NCBI GenBank assembly: GCA_023401925.1
Contig: JAEXDA010000046.1
Location: 1-64,000, forward strand
Source of the DNA: Bacillota bacterium
GTDB lineage: Bacteria > Bacillota > UBA4882 > UBA8346
Reading direction: 5' to 3'
DNA length: 64,000 bases
The notes under the pieces: model-generated
What the model was told of the DNA's origin: nothing
The model's database searches: none
The model's input: only the letters and a program-made list of their open reading frames with translations
Shown here: one piece after another, positions 17,114-26,070 of the stretch
How the letters are laid out: every line of letters begins with the position of its first letter
Position numbering within the stretch: position 1 is the stretch's first letter
Program-made: the position numbers and the translations under genes

Positions 17114-17568
17114 ATTGTCAACACACCCAAAATCTAATTTCATCTTTTATTGATCATGAACTTAGCGCCGATGAAACTCGGGAATTAAGAAGACATTTAT
17201 TTACTTGTTCCGAGTGTGAAAACGAGTATCAAGAATTGCTTCATATTAAAGAAATTCTGGAAAATGTAATTCAGGAACCTCTTGAGTTTGATCCATTGAA
17301 AAATTTACATTCCCGTTTGGTAAACGAAGAGGACTCCTTCCTCTCGTTTTCAAACCATAAAATATGGATTCGCCGTTTGGGTATTGTCACTGCTTGCTTC
17401 GTAATCTATTTTGTTACCAGTGCCATCCTTTTCCCGGATAACCGAAATGCCATCCCGCAGCTATCTGCAAAACGTTCCCAGTTGAAGAGCACTCCGGTCG
17501 CCTGGGATCAAAATATCTCGATTGACCAATCGGTATCGGTTTATCAAGCCTCTCTTATCTTGCCTTAA
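17110..17568 (+). CDS. Zinc-containing membrane anti-sigma factor
   Basis: Probable cognate inhibitor of the upstream ECF sigma factor. The 152-residue protein begins with a zinc anti-sigma (zf-HC2/ASD) domain: His29, Cys33 and Cys36 in HLFTCSEC, plus an upstream His. A single transmembrane helix lies at about residues 90-108, followed by a short extracytoplasmic tail of about 40 residues. This topology is typical of anti-sigma factors released by regulated proteolysis. The 4-bp overlap with the sigma gene supports stoichiometric production. Confidence 0.92.
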   Translation: MNCQHTQNLISSFIDHELSADETRELRRHLFTCSECENEYQELLHIKEILENVIQEPLEFDPLKNLHSRLVNEEDSFLSFSNHKIWIRRLGIVTACFVIYFVTSAILFPDNRNAIPQLSAKRSQLKSTPVAWDQNISIDQSVSVYQASLILP

Positions 17569-17660
17569 TCCGGTATCTTGGAAACTATACTGTGGATTTG
17601 ATAAATGCAGGAATAGCACTAGTAAAATGTTCTCTAAATAACTACTCAATGTTTTACTTA

Positions 17661-17702
17661 AGTAGAGCGTATTTTCCCCATTTATTTACGATACGCTCTA
17701 CT
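17661..17702. repeat. 12-bp inverted repeat after the anti-sigma gene
   Basis: AGTAGAGCGTAT (17661-17672) and ATACGCTCTACT (17691-17702) are perfect complements with an 18-nt loop. No T-tract follows, so it is a hairpin of unknown role. It may terminate or protect the htrA-sigma-anti-sigma transcript. Confidence 0.65.
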
Positions 17703-17785
17703 AGGTCGCGGAGACAGTAGAGAAAACCAATATCCAAATACTGATCATAGCACAAAAGGACAGACATGTTCTTTTGGCTAAAATA

Positions 17786-17818
17786 ATAACCCGTCTAAGT
17801 CGTCTCAGACGGGTTTAT
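17786..17818 (-). terminator. Terminator of the HU gene
   Basis: AACCCGTCT (17788-17796) pairs with AGACGGGTT (17807-17815). On the minus strand ATTATTTT follows, about 25 bp after the HU stop codon. It may also serve the converging plus-strand genes. Confidence 0.75.
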
Positions 17819-17841
17819 AGCTTGTATTGAACTTTTCTTAA

Positions 17842-18120
17842 TTATTTCTTGGCGACGGAATCTTTTAAAGCTTTACCGGCTTTAAACACCGGAACTTTAC
17901 GAGCAGCAATTTTAATTACTTTACCGGTCTGCGGATTGCGACCATTCCGAGCTTCTCTTTTTCTAACATCAAAGCTCCCAAAGCCAATTAATTGGACTTT
18001 GTTGCCTTTGGTAAGAGAGCCTTTGATGGCCTCCATCATTGCATCAATGGCTTTACCAGAAGCTTTTTTAGTTAATTTGGTTTTAGTTGCCACTTTGTCG
18101 ATAAGTTCTGTCTTAGTCAA
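17842..18120 (-). CDS. hup: DNA-binding protein HU
   Basis: Histone-like dimeric nucleoid protein. The 92-residue product has the canonical HU signature GFGSFDVRKREARNGRNPQTG and the N-terminal helices TKTELIDKVATKTKLTKKA. The start is a TTG at 18120 with AGGAGG 8 nt upstream. It is a stand-alone gene with its own promoter (18227-18254) and terminator. It coexists with an mIHF-like protein about 4 kb away. Confidence 0.96.
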   Translation of the reverse strand: MTKTELIDKVATKTKLTKKASGKAIDAMMEAIKGSLTKGNKVQLIGFGSFDVRKREARNGRNPQTGKVIKIAARKVPVFKAGKALKDSVAKK

Positions 18121-18226
18121 ACAAATCGCCTCCTAAATTTAATGAACTATTGGGGTAACACCTGCCTTGGCTGCAACTGTCTTTCTGACCCCCGCTAGAT
18201 TAATATTCGGTAATAATTATATAAAC

Positions 18227-18254
18227 TTTATAGTTAATTTTAGCGGTTTTGCAA
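18227..18254 (-). promoter_or_regulatory. Putative sigma-A promoter of HU
   Basis: Read on the minus strand: TTGCAA (18249-18254), 16-bp spacer, TATAAA (18227-18232), about 107 bp upstream of the HU start codon. Confidence 0.55.
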
Positions 18255-18419
18255 TTTTATAATTCTTGAAAGGCATCTTAATACTGGTCATATTATAACC
18301 CATTTCTTTAAACTTTAATTTCATAAAGGATTGAGAGATTGTGGAATCGGACTCACCCCATAAAAAAGAGTTTCACAATCTTCTGCATGACCCCCCCCTT
18401 ATTTCCCAGACAGTAATAA

Positions 18420-18450
18420 ATAAAAAAACTACAGGTAACAATCCTGTAGT
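18420..18450 (-). terminator. Terminator of the DUF1292 gene
   Basis: ACTACAGG (18428-18435) pairs with CCTGTAGT (18443-18450). On the minus strand the stem is followed by T7, about 60 bp beyond the stop codon of the gene at 18513-18824. Confidence 0.85.
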
Positions 18451-18512
18451 CAGTGCGTTAAGTCACCGGATTCGTTAATTGGTAGTAAGCTCTCCAAAAA
18501 CGAAACCACTTT

Positions 18513-18824
18513 TTATTGATTTTCTTGTTTTGTTACGGAAGGACTGTCATCTTCTTCATCGGCCTCTTCCAATTCGTCAAGTGCTTCACAGACCTTGGCA
18601 AACTCATCATCATCTTCAATGTCAACGAGAACTTCTTCTCCTTCTTCATCTGCTTCAATACGGAAAATCACAGCCTCTTCTTGATCCTCCTCGCTGTCTT
18701 GTTCCTCAGGTACCATTACTGCATACTTGGCCTCGTCGACTTCCACGATATTTAATAGATTAAAGCGATGTTCATGCCCTTCTTCATCAACCAAAGTTAT
18801 CCAGTTTGTTTCTTGATCAGCCAT
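18513..18824 (-). CDS. DUF1292 (YrzB-like) acidic protein
   Basis: Small, very acidic protein of 103 residues, similar to Bacillus YrzB. The N-terminus has the DUF1292 core (WITLVDEEGHEHRFNLLNIV, EVDEAKYAVMVP). The second half is unusually rich in Glu/Asp (EADEEGEEVLVDIEDDDEFAKV). Function is unknown. It lies just downstream of ruvX, the same association as in Bacillus (yrrK-yrzB). GGAGGAAATAAAA precedes the ATG, and a clear terminator follows. Confidence 0.9.
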   Translation of the reverse strand: MADQETNWITLVDEEGHEHRFNLLNIVEVDEAKYAVMVPEEQDSEEDQEEAVIFRIEADEEGEEVLVDIEDDDEFAKVCEALDELEEADEEDDSPSVTKQENQ

Positions 18825-18983
18825 TTTTATTTCCTCCTATTTATATTCATTCGCCAATTTTTTACGGCAAATTTTCTACCAAACTTTACAGTCTATGCCG
18901 GTCTGATTTAGATTATATCATTTTGGAAATTGAATTGATTCTCTCATGATATCAATTTGAGCTCACTTTGCTATTTTACCCTC

Positions 18984-19412
18984 TCAAGTCATCTTAATAC
19001 CTTTTTTAAAATCCAAAAAGTTTTGTAGAATAATAGTGGCAGCGACTTGATCGATTTTCCCTTTCCGTTGTTTCCGTGACAAATCAGCCTCAATTAACAA
19101 ACGTTCCGCTGAAGCTGTCGATAATCGTTCATCCCAGTATTCGATGGGAATACCCGATAACTTATTTAAGGCCATACCAAAATTCCGTGCTTTATCTGCC
19201 ATAATTCCTTCCGTGCCATTCATATGTTTGGGTAAACCTAAAACCACACCATTAATCTCGTAGTCTTGAATCACCTGCTGAAGATAATTTAAGTCTTGTT
19301 TTAAAGAACCCTTTCGGTGCCAAACTGAGAAAGGTTGTGCCGTTAACTCCAAAGGATCACTGATTGCAAGTCCAATTCTCCGTTCTCCTAAATCCAGTCC
19401 CAACCAACGCAT
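18984..19412 (-). CDS. ruvX: RuvX/YqgF family putative RNase H-like resolvase
   Basis: Proposed Holliday-junction resolvase or pre-16S rRNA processing nuclease with an RNase H-like fold. The 142-residue protein begins MRWLGLDLGERRIGLAISDP, carrying the first catalytic Asp. The later segments VVLGLPKHMNGTEG and EYWDERLSTASAERLL carry the other acidic residues, and the C-terminal RKGKIDQVAATIILQNFL is typical. TTGGAGAA precedes the ATG. It lies between the membrane protein block and DUF1292. Confidence 0.93.
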   Translation of the reverse strand: MRWLGLDLGERRIGLAISDPLELTAQPFSVWHRKGSLKQDLNYLQQVIQDYEINGVVLGLPKHMNGTEGIMADKARNFGMALNKLSGIPIEYWDERLSTASAERLLIEADLSRKQRKGKIDQVAATIILQNFLDFKKGIKMT

Positions 19413-19488
19413 ATTTATTCTCCAAGTTACTTATTTTCCGATTATTTTTCATCCACCAATGAAATAAAGAAAGAATTACTTTCGGATC

Positions 19489-21015
19489 TTAATTTATTTT
19501 TGGGCCTGCCGGAAGTAAAATTCGAATTTGAAAGCCAAAGTTCGGCAAGGTAGACCGTGAGCCTTCAATCTTAAATTTAGTATCCGCAATCTCATTTTGA
19601 CGGGCCAAAATATCCTGAGCCTCCGTGACAAGTTTTCCCTTGATTAAATTTCTAATTGTGCCTGGATTCAGCAGACCTCTGATTTGCCCCTGCCCTTCCA
19701 GTTCTATTTTTGCAATTTGATCATCATATTGGATAAGATGCATGGATACCAAAGTTGCTTTATGATCTTGGTCCTCAAAATGAACCGGAATTACCTTTTT
19801 AAATTGACCGCTTAAAAATTTCTGTATTCCTACTGCAGTAGGAGCCAAAATCTTCACTTGATACTCCATAACGGTTTCTACAGAATCACTTTCAGCGCCA
19901 ATATCCGGTTTGCTGGTTATATGAATGATTTCGGTTTTTATAAGATCTTGTATATAAATGTAGTCTTTATTAAGCATGCTCCGCGCTTGATCGGAGAATG
20001 AAAGCTGCAATTGTTTACCGGCCTCATCCTCACTCTTTTTCACATCATTCAAATCCACAATCGCCACTTGTTTATCAATGCCATTCCGTGTGGGGAGCGG
20101 ATTCGTTATCTTCAATAGATTGTTATATCTTCCTTCGATGCTATTAATTGATTTAGCCGGCTGATTGCCGACTGTGCCTCTTTGATCCGCGGTTATAGCA
20201 ACTTCCGCTTTTCCATAATTCTCTCCGATTACAATTCCCAGTTCTTTTTTGGTGACTTTTTTAGGGATTAAAACGTCGCTATCGGTCCGAAAACGAATTC
20301 CGTTTTTCCCGTAAAGGATACTTCCTTTGGGAAGTAAAACCGGTTGATTCGAACCGTTAATAATCATCACTTTACCAACAGCTGCCGTAACACCGACAAA
20401 CTTTCGGCCGGTGGTCACAGTTTGCGTGGTAACCGTAAAATTCTGTATCAAATCTTCTGCCGGTATATTCCCATGAACAATATCGGCATCCGTGAAGGCG
20501 CTTCCTATTTGAACCGCTGATTTAAAAGTCAATGTTTTAACTTTAGGGTATACGGTGACGACTGCCTTGGGTTGTAAGAACCACCATATGGCCATGACTA
20601 AAGTAAATAGCAGCAGGACCATTGCAGGTATCATCCGGCTATATTGAGAAGTTTTAAACGATAAAGGCTTTCCGTTTTGGGACAAGGGCCTGATGGTGCT
20701 TTTAACTTCCTCCCCGGACTCTGCTTCATAGGGTAAAGGGCCGGCACTCACTTGGTCATCACGGTTCCAGACTGTTGAAATCCCCAAACGTTGTGCTAAT
20801 GAAATTAAGGTTGGTTCAACCCCGTTGATAATGATTTCTTTTTCCTCTTCTTCAGCGTAAAATTTTAGTAGCCGCAGGTTGATTTCATTGGTCAACAAGG
20901 AACAGTTCTCAGGCACTTCGATCATTATCTCCGGTTCGGAACTGTTAATGATTTCCCTTGCCAGTTGCTCAATTTTATAATCGGGATTCAATTGAATGGT
21001 TTTATGAATCCCCAT
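19489..21015 (-). CDS. Membrane-anchored baseplate-J-like protein
   Basis: A 508-residue protein of uncertain function. Residues 1-85 form a small alpha/beta domain with the pattern LLTNEINLRLLKFYAE followed by EIIINGVEPTLISLAQRLGI. I associate this domain with bacterial proteins annotated baseplate J/gp47-like. A transmembrane helix lies at about 128-147. The rest is extracytoplasmic and includes a baseplate_J-like beta region (VGKVMIINGSNQPVLLPKGS, then ITADQRGTVGNQPAKSINSI). The ATG at 21015 follows AAAGGAG and overlaps the upstream membrane protein gene by 14 bp, so the two are translationally coupled. There are no other phage or injection-system genes nearby, which argues for a cell-surface role rather than a tail structure. 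Confidence 0.7.
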   Translation of the reverse strand: MGIHKTIQLNPDYKIEQLAREIINSSEPEIMIEVPENCSLLTNEINLRLLKFYAEEEEKEIIINGVEPTLISLAQRLGISTVWNRDDQVSAGPLPYEAESGEEVKSTIRPLSQNGKPLSFKTSQYSRMIPAMVLLLFTLVMAIWWFLQPKAVVTVYPKVKTLTFKSAVQIGSAFTDADIVHGNIPAEDLIQNFTVTTQTVTTGRKFVGVTAAVGKVMIINGSNQPVLLPKGSILYGKNGIRFRTDSDVLIPKKVTKKELGIVIGENYGKAEVAITADQRGTVGNQPAKSINSIEGRYNNLLKITNPLPTRNGIDKQVAIVDLNDVKKSEDEAGKQLQLSFSDQARSMLNKDYIYIQDLIKTEIIHITSKPDIGAESDSVETVMEYQVKILAPTAVGIQKFLSGQFKKVIPVHFEDQDHKATLVSMHLIQYDDQIAKIELEGQGQIRGLLNPGTIRNLIKGKLVTEAQDILARQNEIADTKFKIEGSRSTLPNFGFQIRILLPAGPKIN

Positions 21016-23206
21016 TGGAATCATCTCCTTTATCCACGTGGACACGTGCGTTCCAATCTTCCAAAACCAACAGCAAAATCATTGGCAGTCCGAAGATATA
21101 CATGGTCGTGACAGTGACGATTCCAGAATCATTAATTAATAATGCCACGATTGCAGTGAGCGTTAATCCAAAAAAACCTCTGGTTTCATACGGATATTTT
21201 TGAAGAAAACGAGATACGATGAAAGGTGGTTTTTTATATAAAATGGGGATTGCCAATAAAATCAAAAGTAAAACCTTAGTCCAAAACGTATAGGCGATTA
21301 AACGAAAATTTAAATCTAATTTTCGCTTGACCAGATCCGTAATGGTATTGAAGCCTTGACTCCGGACAATATCTAAAAATTGTCCAAAATGAGTCATATT
21401 GATATTATTAAGATAATAATCCCACAATCCTACCAGTACCAATAGAGAAACTGCGGCGGCAATCAAGCCGACAATGTCTTTCCAATGAATCGGCCTACCC
21501 AACCAAAGGTATGTGGTAATGCCTAAACCAATAAGGGCGGTAGCGCCGCCCCCAACACTTGAACCAAGATTGGGATGAGCAAGAAATATAGCTATGAAGC
21601 AAGTAATAGCCCACAATATTTGTTTCTGATAACCGGTGATCTTCTTTAACTGTGTTGATACCGCTACAATTATAGCTCCTAATAAAAAACCCATATATTC
21701 ATTGCCGACTCCATAGAAACGGGCACCTGCAACGGCTGAATATCCAAAAAACGAACGTAATTCCAGAAAACCATTAAAAAAACCTTCCAAAAGAATTACT
21801 ACAATCGTTAACAAGGCAATACCGGATAGGATTAACAAGGGTTTACCTTTGGACCAATAGCGAACAATAAGCCAAATCAACATGGCCAGTCCCAATGTCC
21901 ATCCCAAGATGGCAAACCAATTGAGAGGATTGATGGCGGCTTCTATCAGAAAAACAACCGGAATCGTAGTCAAATATAAGTAAGCATTTGCTAGATAATT
22001 AAATAAAGTAGGGTGCTTGGACCAAAAAAATGCACCCACGACTCCGAAAAGTATTAATCCAATCAATATATAGGCATAAGTTGTTAAAAGAGGCCATCGC
22101 ACACTATAATTTTGAATTAATTGTTGCTGTTCGTCCCGGATTGTCTGCCAATCGCCTGACACTCGCTGCAATATGTGCCCGCTAAAATAACGTGACTTCG
22201 GAATATTCAAATAGTGGAGAATGGTAATTGGCAAATCATAACAGGTAATAATCCCTGTTTTTCGAGTGCTTGGAGAATAAAGAAGTCCACTTTCAAAACC
22301 CGGTCCTAGAATAACCACCGGGCTTAGCCGTTGTCCAGCTCCGGTATTCCGTAGTGGTGCCTGCGCGGTAAAAAGCAAAGTCAAAGTTTGGCGATGGTCA
22401 ATTTCCTCAAAAAATCGTCCCACCAAAGAATCGTAACGGTGTAATACCTGCCTTCGGTAATTTCCCCATTGAGGCTCAGTCAGATAAAGACTAAAACGTT
22501 CCAACCGTTCTAAGTCACCGAGCGTCACGGCTATTACATTCGCTTTCCCACGAAATTCATGCCAAGTATTAAAAACCTGCTCATTATCAGTACGATGACC
22601 AAATGGGAAAGAAGAATCATCCTGGATGGAGTCTACCCCAATATTCCCCAAATCAAGCTGCCCTTTTTGATCCATTAATAAAAGCGCACCGCTACGACTA
22701 ATCAAATCGGCATCAGCATTTCCAATGGCTGCCGTTTTGAATAAACTCCGATGCAGTAACTCTCCAAATAACCCAATATTAGGAGTAATATCCTTGCTAT
22801 TGAGTTGAATCAATTTAGCCAATCCTATATGTACGATACCCGACGAAGGCGCCTTATACCCCATAAGAGATTGATATAAATCTCCAGCCGGTATCCGCCT
22901 GAATTTTTCAGAAGCTCCAAACAGCAGATAATTTTCTTCAGCAGTCTTTACTTGGGTACCGCTGTTAAAAGTAAAATAAATTTGATCCAGATTCACCGGT
23001 TCCGAAAGCGGAGTCGTCATAATCCCTGTAGCGCCATTTTTTACTAACCGGTAGAGGTTAGGATATTGGGGCGTAATATCCTCGAGAGTTAAACGAGGTA
23101 TATCTAAAATCAATACTCCCTTGGAATTGGCTACGCATAATGCAGGCTTGTTTATGGTAAATATTATTACCGAAAGCAAGAAAAACACGAATATCCGGCG
23201 CAACAC
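21002..23206 (-). CDS. Large membrane protein with alkaline-phosphatase-like domain
   Basis: A 734-residue protein. After a signal/anchor segment (residues 1-28) comes an extracytoplasmic domain of about 330 residues resembling the alkaline phosphatase/sulfatase superfamily (VLILDIPRLTLEDI ... YPNLYRLVKNGATGIMTTP; later VVILGPGF and GIITCYDLPITIL). About ten or more transmembrane helices follow, with a conserved-looking ARFYGVGNEYMGFLLG segment and HPNLGSSVGGG. I choose the GTG at 23206 (MLRRIFVFFLLSVII): AAGGGGTGG lies 6 nt upstream, whereas the TTG at 23266 has no ribosome site. Possibly a surface polymer or lipid modifying enzyme; this is unproven. Coupled to the baseplate-J-like gene downstream. 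Confidence 0.65.
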   Translation of the reverse strand: MLRRIFVFFLLSVIIFTINKPALCVANSKGVLILDIPRLTLEDITPQYPNLYRLVKNGATGIMTTPLSEPVNLDQIYFTFNSGTQVKTAEENYLLFGASEKFRRIPAGDLYQSLMGYKAPSSGIVHIGLAKLIQLNSKDITPNIGLFGELLHRSLFKTAAIGNADADLISRSGALLLMDQKGQLDLGNIGVDSIQDDSSFPFGHRTDNEQVFNTWHEFRGKANVIAVTLGDLERLERFSLYLTEPQWGNYRRQVLHRYDSLVGRFFEEIDHRQTLTLLFTAQAPLRNTGAGQRLSPVVILGPGFESGLLYSPSTRKTGIITCYDLPITILHYLNIPKSRYFSGHILQRVSGDWQTIRDEQQQLIQNYSVRWPLLTTYAYILIGLILFGVVGAFFWSKHPTLFNYLANAYLYLTTIPVVFLIEAAINPLNWFAILGWTLGLAMLIWLIVRYWSKGKPLLILSGIALLTIVVILLEGFFNGFLELRSFFGYSAVAGARFYGVGNEYMGFLLGAIIVAVSTQLKKITGYQKQILWAITCFIAIFLAHPNLGSSVGGGATALIGLGITTYLWLGRPIHWKDIVGLIAAAVSLLVLVGLWDYYLNNINMTHFGQFLDIVRSQGFNTITDLVKRKLDLNFRLIAYTFWTKVLLLILLAIPILYKKPPFIVSRFLQKYPYETRGFFGLTLTAIVALLINDSGIVTVTTMYIFGLPMILLLVLEDWNARVHVDKGDDSNGDS

Positions 23207-23321
23207 GTTTAGCCACCCCTTGTCCAAGATTAAAGCCTGTCCACTTTTTAGATCTTTTGATGTCAAAAAAAAAACGGATAAATTCCGCTTTATCTCATAA
23301 TACCCAATCCTCTCCCAATTG

Positions 23322-24488
23322 TCAATCAGGCTCTGAAAACTTCAAATCAAGTTTTTCAGAAATCGGTTCCCCGGCAGCTGAATTTTGATCATGAAAACAA
23401 ATTTCATAAAAACTCCTGATAATAATACCCACAATGGCTCCCAAAGGAACTGCAAAAATCATCCCGATCAGGCCGAAAACCGTTCCTCCAAACATAATCA
23501 AAAAAATAACAGTGGCCGGATTTATTCGTAGATTATAGCTAATAATCCGGGGAGCTAAAAAAATCGCTTCAATTTGATTAATGACCAGAAATAGAATGAT
23601 CACGTACAATACAAGCCAAGGGGATTTAAGCAAGGCAAAAACAATTAAGGGAATTGCACCAATGATCGGCCCGAAATAAGGGATAACATTAAAAACACCA
23701 ACAATAAAGCCTAGAAGAATGGCGGATTCAAATCCTAAAAGGCTTAATCCAATTGCAAATAATGCTCCAATGATCAAAATATCCAGCAATTGGCTGCGGA
23801 TGTAATACTTAAAAACCGCATCAATCTTCAAAAATGCGTGGGCCCAATGACTACTCATGTATTTTTGAATCCATTGCAAAATATTTTTTTTAATTCGCGG
23901 ATAATCTCTACTGAAATAATAAGCGATCAAAGGGATCAGTAAATAAAGAAGAGATTGAGAGAAAGCCTGGATTACCGTTTTGCCTATTTGAATAAAAAAA
24001 TCTTTAAGAGCAGTTGTAACTCGTTGGGTTAAGTCGTCGGTCATTATCTGCGGATTAAAAGGAAGCTTCCATTTGTTTACCATTCCACTTAATTTATTTT
24101 GAATATCTTGTAAATCCATCAATACTTGGGGCAACTTTTGAATTAATGTCGTCAAATCCCGGATAAGGCGAGGAATCAACGTTTCTAAAACCAACACACC
24201 CATTACCAGGAGAATTCCATAAATTGTAATGATTGCCAAGTCACGGCGGGCTCCTCTTTTTTGCAAAAATTCAACCATCGGGTTCAAAGCATAGGCCAGA
24301 AAAAAGGCCAAAATAAACGGCAACAAAATAGCCCGTGATAGGTAAATGACCATCAGAATAAAAGAAATAATTACAATTAAAAAAAATAACTTTTTTAAAG
24401 TCAATCTTGGTCTCCATGATTCTTTGGCGTTCCACGCAAGGGGCAAATAAAAAAAGGACTGCCCGCTAGTCTTCACGGAATCATCCAA
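23322..24488 (-). CDS. AI-2E family transporter (PerM-like)
   Basis: Polytopic inner-membrane protein of the AI-2E/UPF0118 family, whose members are implicated in export of small molecules or sodium antiport. The 388-residue protein has an N-terminal pair of helices (about 30-80), a cytosolic/periplasmic helical segment with DLQDIQNKLSGMVNKW, then several helices including the family's FIVGVFNVIPYFGPIIGAIP and IEAIFLAPRIISYNLRINPA motifs. The assigned start is a TTG with a weak ribosome site; the GTG four codons later is an alternative. Confidence 0.9.
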   Translation of the reverse strand: MDDSVKTSGQSFFYLPLAWNAKESWRPRLTLKKLFFLIVIISFILMVIYLSRAILLPFILAFFLAYALNPMVEFLQKRGARRDLAIITIYGILLVMGVLVLETLIPRLIRDLTTLIQKLPQVLMDLQDIQNKLSGMVNKWKLPFNPQIMTDDLTQRVTTALKDFFIQIGKTVIQAFSQSLLYLLIPLIAYYFSRDYPRIKKNILQWIQKYMSSHWAHAFLKIDAVFKYYIRSQLLDILIIGALFAIGLSLLGFESAILLGFIVGVFNVIPYFGPIIGAIPLIVFALLKSPWLVLYVIILFLVINQIEAIFLAPRIISYNLRINPATVIFLIMFGGTVFGLIGMIFAVPLGAIVGIIIRSFYEICFHDQNSAAGEPISEKLDLKFSEPD

Positions 24489-24560
24489 TATTAAGAACAG
24501 CTTCCAAGTTAATATTGCATAATATCGTATATCAAGACGAGGAGACAGCCTATTAACTCA

Positions 24561-24800
24561 TTATGAAGTCCGGTGTGCCAGTTTCCGTGAAAATGCTTGA
24601 GTTCCATTCTTCACAGCAGAAGTCCATCTTCTGGCACTATCCTGCATCATTTTTGCAGTTTCACGGGTCCGGCCACTAAATTGGTCCACCTGCCCATTCA
24701 TGTTTTTCATGACGCCGGTGTTTTTCCGCATTAACATAACGATTCCAACTGTTGCCCCAATTACGCTTCCGGTTATAATCCCCCTGACAAGCTTATTCAT
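24561..24800 (-). CDS. Small YtxH-like membrane protein
   Basis: A 79-residue protein with one N-terminal transmembrane/glycine-rich helix (LVRGIITGSVIGATVGIVML) followed by a basic, amphipathic tail (QFSGRTRETAKMMQDSARRW). This layout resembles YtxH general-stress proteins, but the family match is loose. I use the ATG at 24800 (MNKLVRG), behind GAGGTGAGG. It lies downstream of mnmA and upstream of the AI-2E gene. Function is unknown. Confidence 0.7.
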   Translation of the reverse strand: MNKLVRGIITGSVIGATVGIVMLMRKNTGVMKNMNGQVDQFSGRTRETAKMMQDSARRWTSAVKNGTQAFSRKLAHRTS

Positions 24801-24876
24801 TTTTAATACCTCACCTCTTTCCAATAGGACGATTGATGGATATTATCTCCCATTTCAAGAGGGGCTAATCATAATT

Positions 24877-25962
24877 TTATGAAATTGCCTTATCAATCGT
24901 CCCACCGCCCAGCATTAAGTCACCTCTGTAAAAAACCACAGCTTGTCCCGGAGTGACCGCTCGTTGTAAGGTATTAAACTCCACATTTACCTGACCTTTA
25001 TCAATCGGACGGATGGTGCAGGAAACCGGTTTGGCGCTATAACGGATTTTCACTTCAACTTCCTGTGGAGAATCCAAATCCTGAAAAGCAATCCAATTCA
25101 TTTTTGAGGCAATCAATCCTTTGCTGAACACCTCTTCTTTGGTTCCGACAACAACTTCGTTAGTTTCGGAATTGATTTTAGTCACAAAAAGAGGGATCCC
25201 CTTTGCAATTCCCAATCCTTTTCGCTGGCCAATCGTAAAATTAAAAATTCCTTGGTGATGTCCGAGAATCTGTCCTTTGGAATCAACAATCGCTCCCGGT
25301 TTAGCATAACCCGGTGAATATTCACCAATAAAGCGGCTATAATCTTGATCCGGTACAAAACAAATTTCCTGGCTGTCCGGTTTATCGGCTACCCTCAATC
25401 CCAACATCGCCGCCTTTTTGCGGATTGCGGTTTTCTCGTAACTTCCGAGAGGAAATAAACTACGGGACAATTGTTCCTGATTAAGGCCGTATAAAACGTA
25501 ACTCTGATCCTTCGTACTGTCGAACCCTTTTCGTAATAACCAACGACCGGTCACCGAATCCTGATCTTTTTGCACATAATGACCGGTTGCTATGTAATCT
25601 CCGCCCAAAGATAAGCTTTTTTCAAGAAGGTTGTCAAATTTAAGACTATGGTTACAGACAATACAGGGGTTGGGAGTCCTGCCCTGAAGATATTCGTTCA
25701 CAAAATAATCGATGACTTTTTCCCGAAAGGGTGCTTGAAAATTCAGTACATAATAAGGAATACCCAGCTTACCGGCAACGGATCTGGCATCCTCCACTGC
25801 TCCTAAAGAGCAGCAACCTCCCTCCACCTCAGTGCCATAAGGTAAATCACTGGGCCATATTTGCATGGTGACACCTATGACTTCATATCCCTGTTCAAGC
25901 AAAAAAGCAGCCGCTACGGAACTATCAACGCCGCCGCTCATAGCCATGATGACCCGAGCCAT
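24877..25962 (-). CDS. mnmA: tRNA-specific 2-thiouridylase MnmA
   Basis: Inserts sulfur at C2 of the wobble uridine in tRNA Lys/Glu/Gln. The 361-residue protein has the PP-loop SGGVDSSVAA at residues 9-18, and the catalytic cysteines lie in NPCIVCNH near 102 and SQEICFVPD near 199. The C-terminal beta-barrel carries the IGQRKGLG motif region. CAAGGAGGAAAT precedes the ATG. The sulfur donor cysteine desulfurase is encoded immediately upstream (26071-27264), the same pairing as yrvO-mnmA in Bacillus. Confidence 0.97.
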   Translation of the reverse strand: MARVIMAMSGGVDSSVAAAFLLEQGYEVIGVTMQIWPSDLPYGTEVEGGCCSLGAVEDARSVAGKLGIPYYVLNFQAPFREKVIDYFVNEYLQGRTPNPCIVCNHSLKFDNLLEKSLSLGGDYIATGHYVQKDQDSVTGRWLLRKGFDSTKDQSYVLYGLNQEQLSRSLFPLGSYEKTAIRKKAAMLGLRVADKPDSQEICFVPDQDYSRFIGEYSPGYAKPGAIVDSKGQILGHHQGIFNFTIGQRKGLGIAKGIPLFVTKINSETNEVVVGTKEEVFSKGLIASKMNWIAFQDLDSPQEVEVKIRYSAKPVSCTIRPIDKGQVNVEFNTLQRAVTPGQAVVFYRGDLMLGGGTIDKAIS

Positions 25963-26070
25963 ATTTCCTCCTTGTTTCTCACGGAATTTGAAAAATTTTT
26001 GATACCAACTAAGAATTCAGAAATTAGCAGTCAAATCCCTGAATGAAAAAATTTGAATAATCCTTTTTGG

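Larger units (their letters stand above)
18121..18512. other. HU promoter region and DUF1292 terminator
   Basis: This 392-bp gap carries the HU promoter (18227-18254) and the terminator of the DUF1292 gene (18420-18450). The remaining A/T-rich sequence and a short C8 run (18391-18398) show nothing I can identify. Confidence 0.6.

Noticed and set aside
19489..21015. A phage or contractile injection system suggested by the baseplate-J-like domain
   Set aside because: No tail, sheath, spike or other phage genes flank it. The protein has a transmembrane helix and lies among housekeeping genes.
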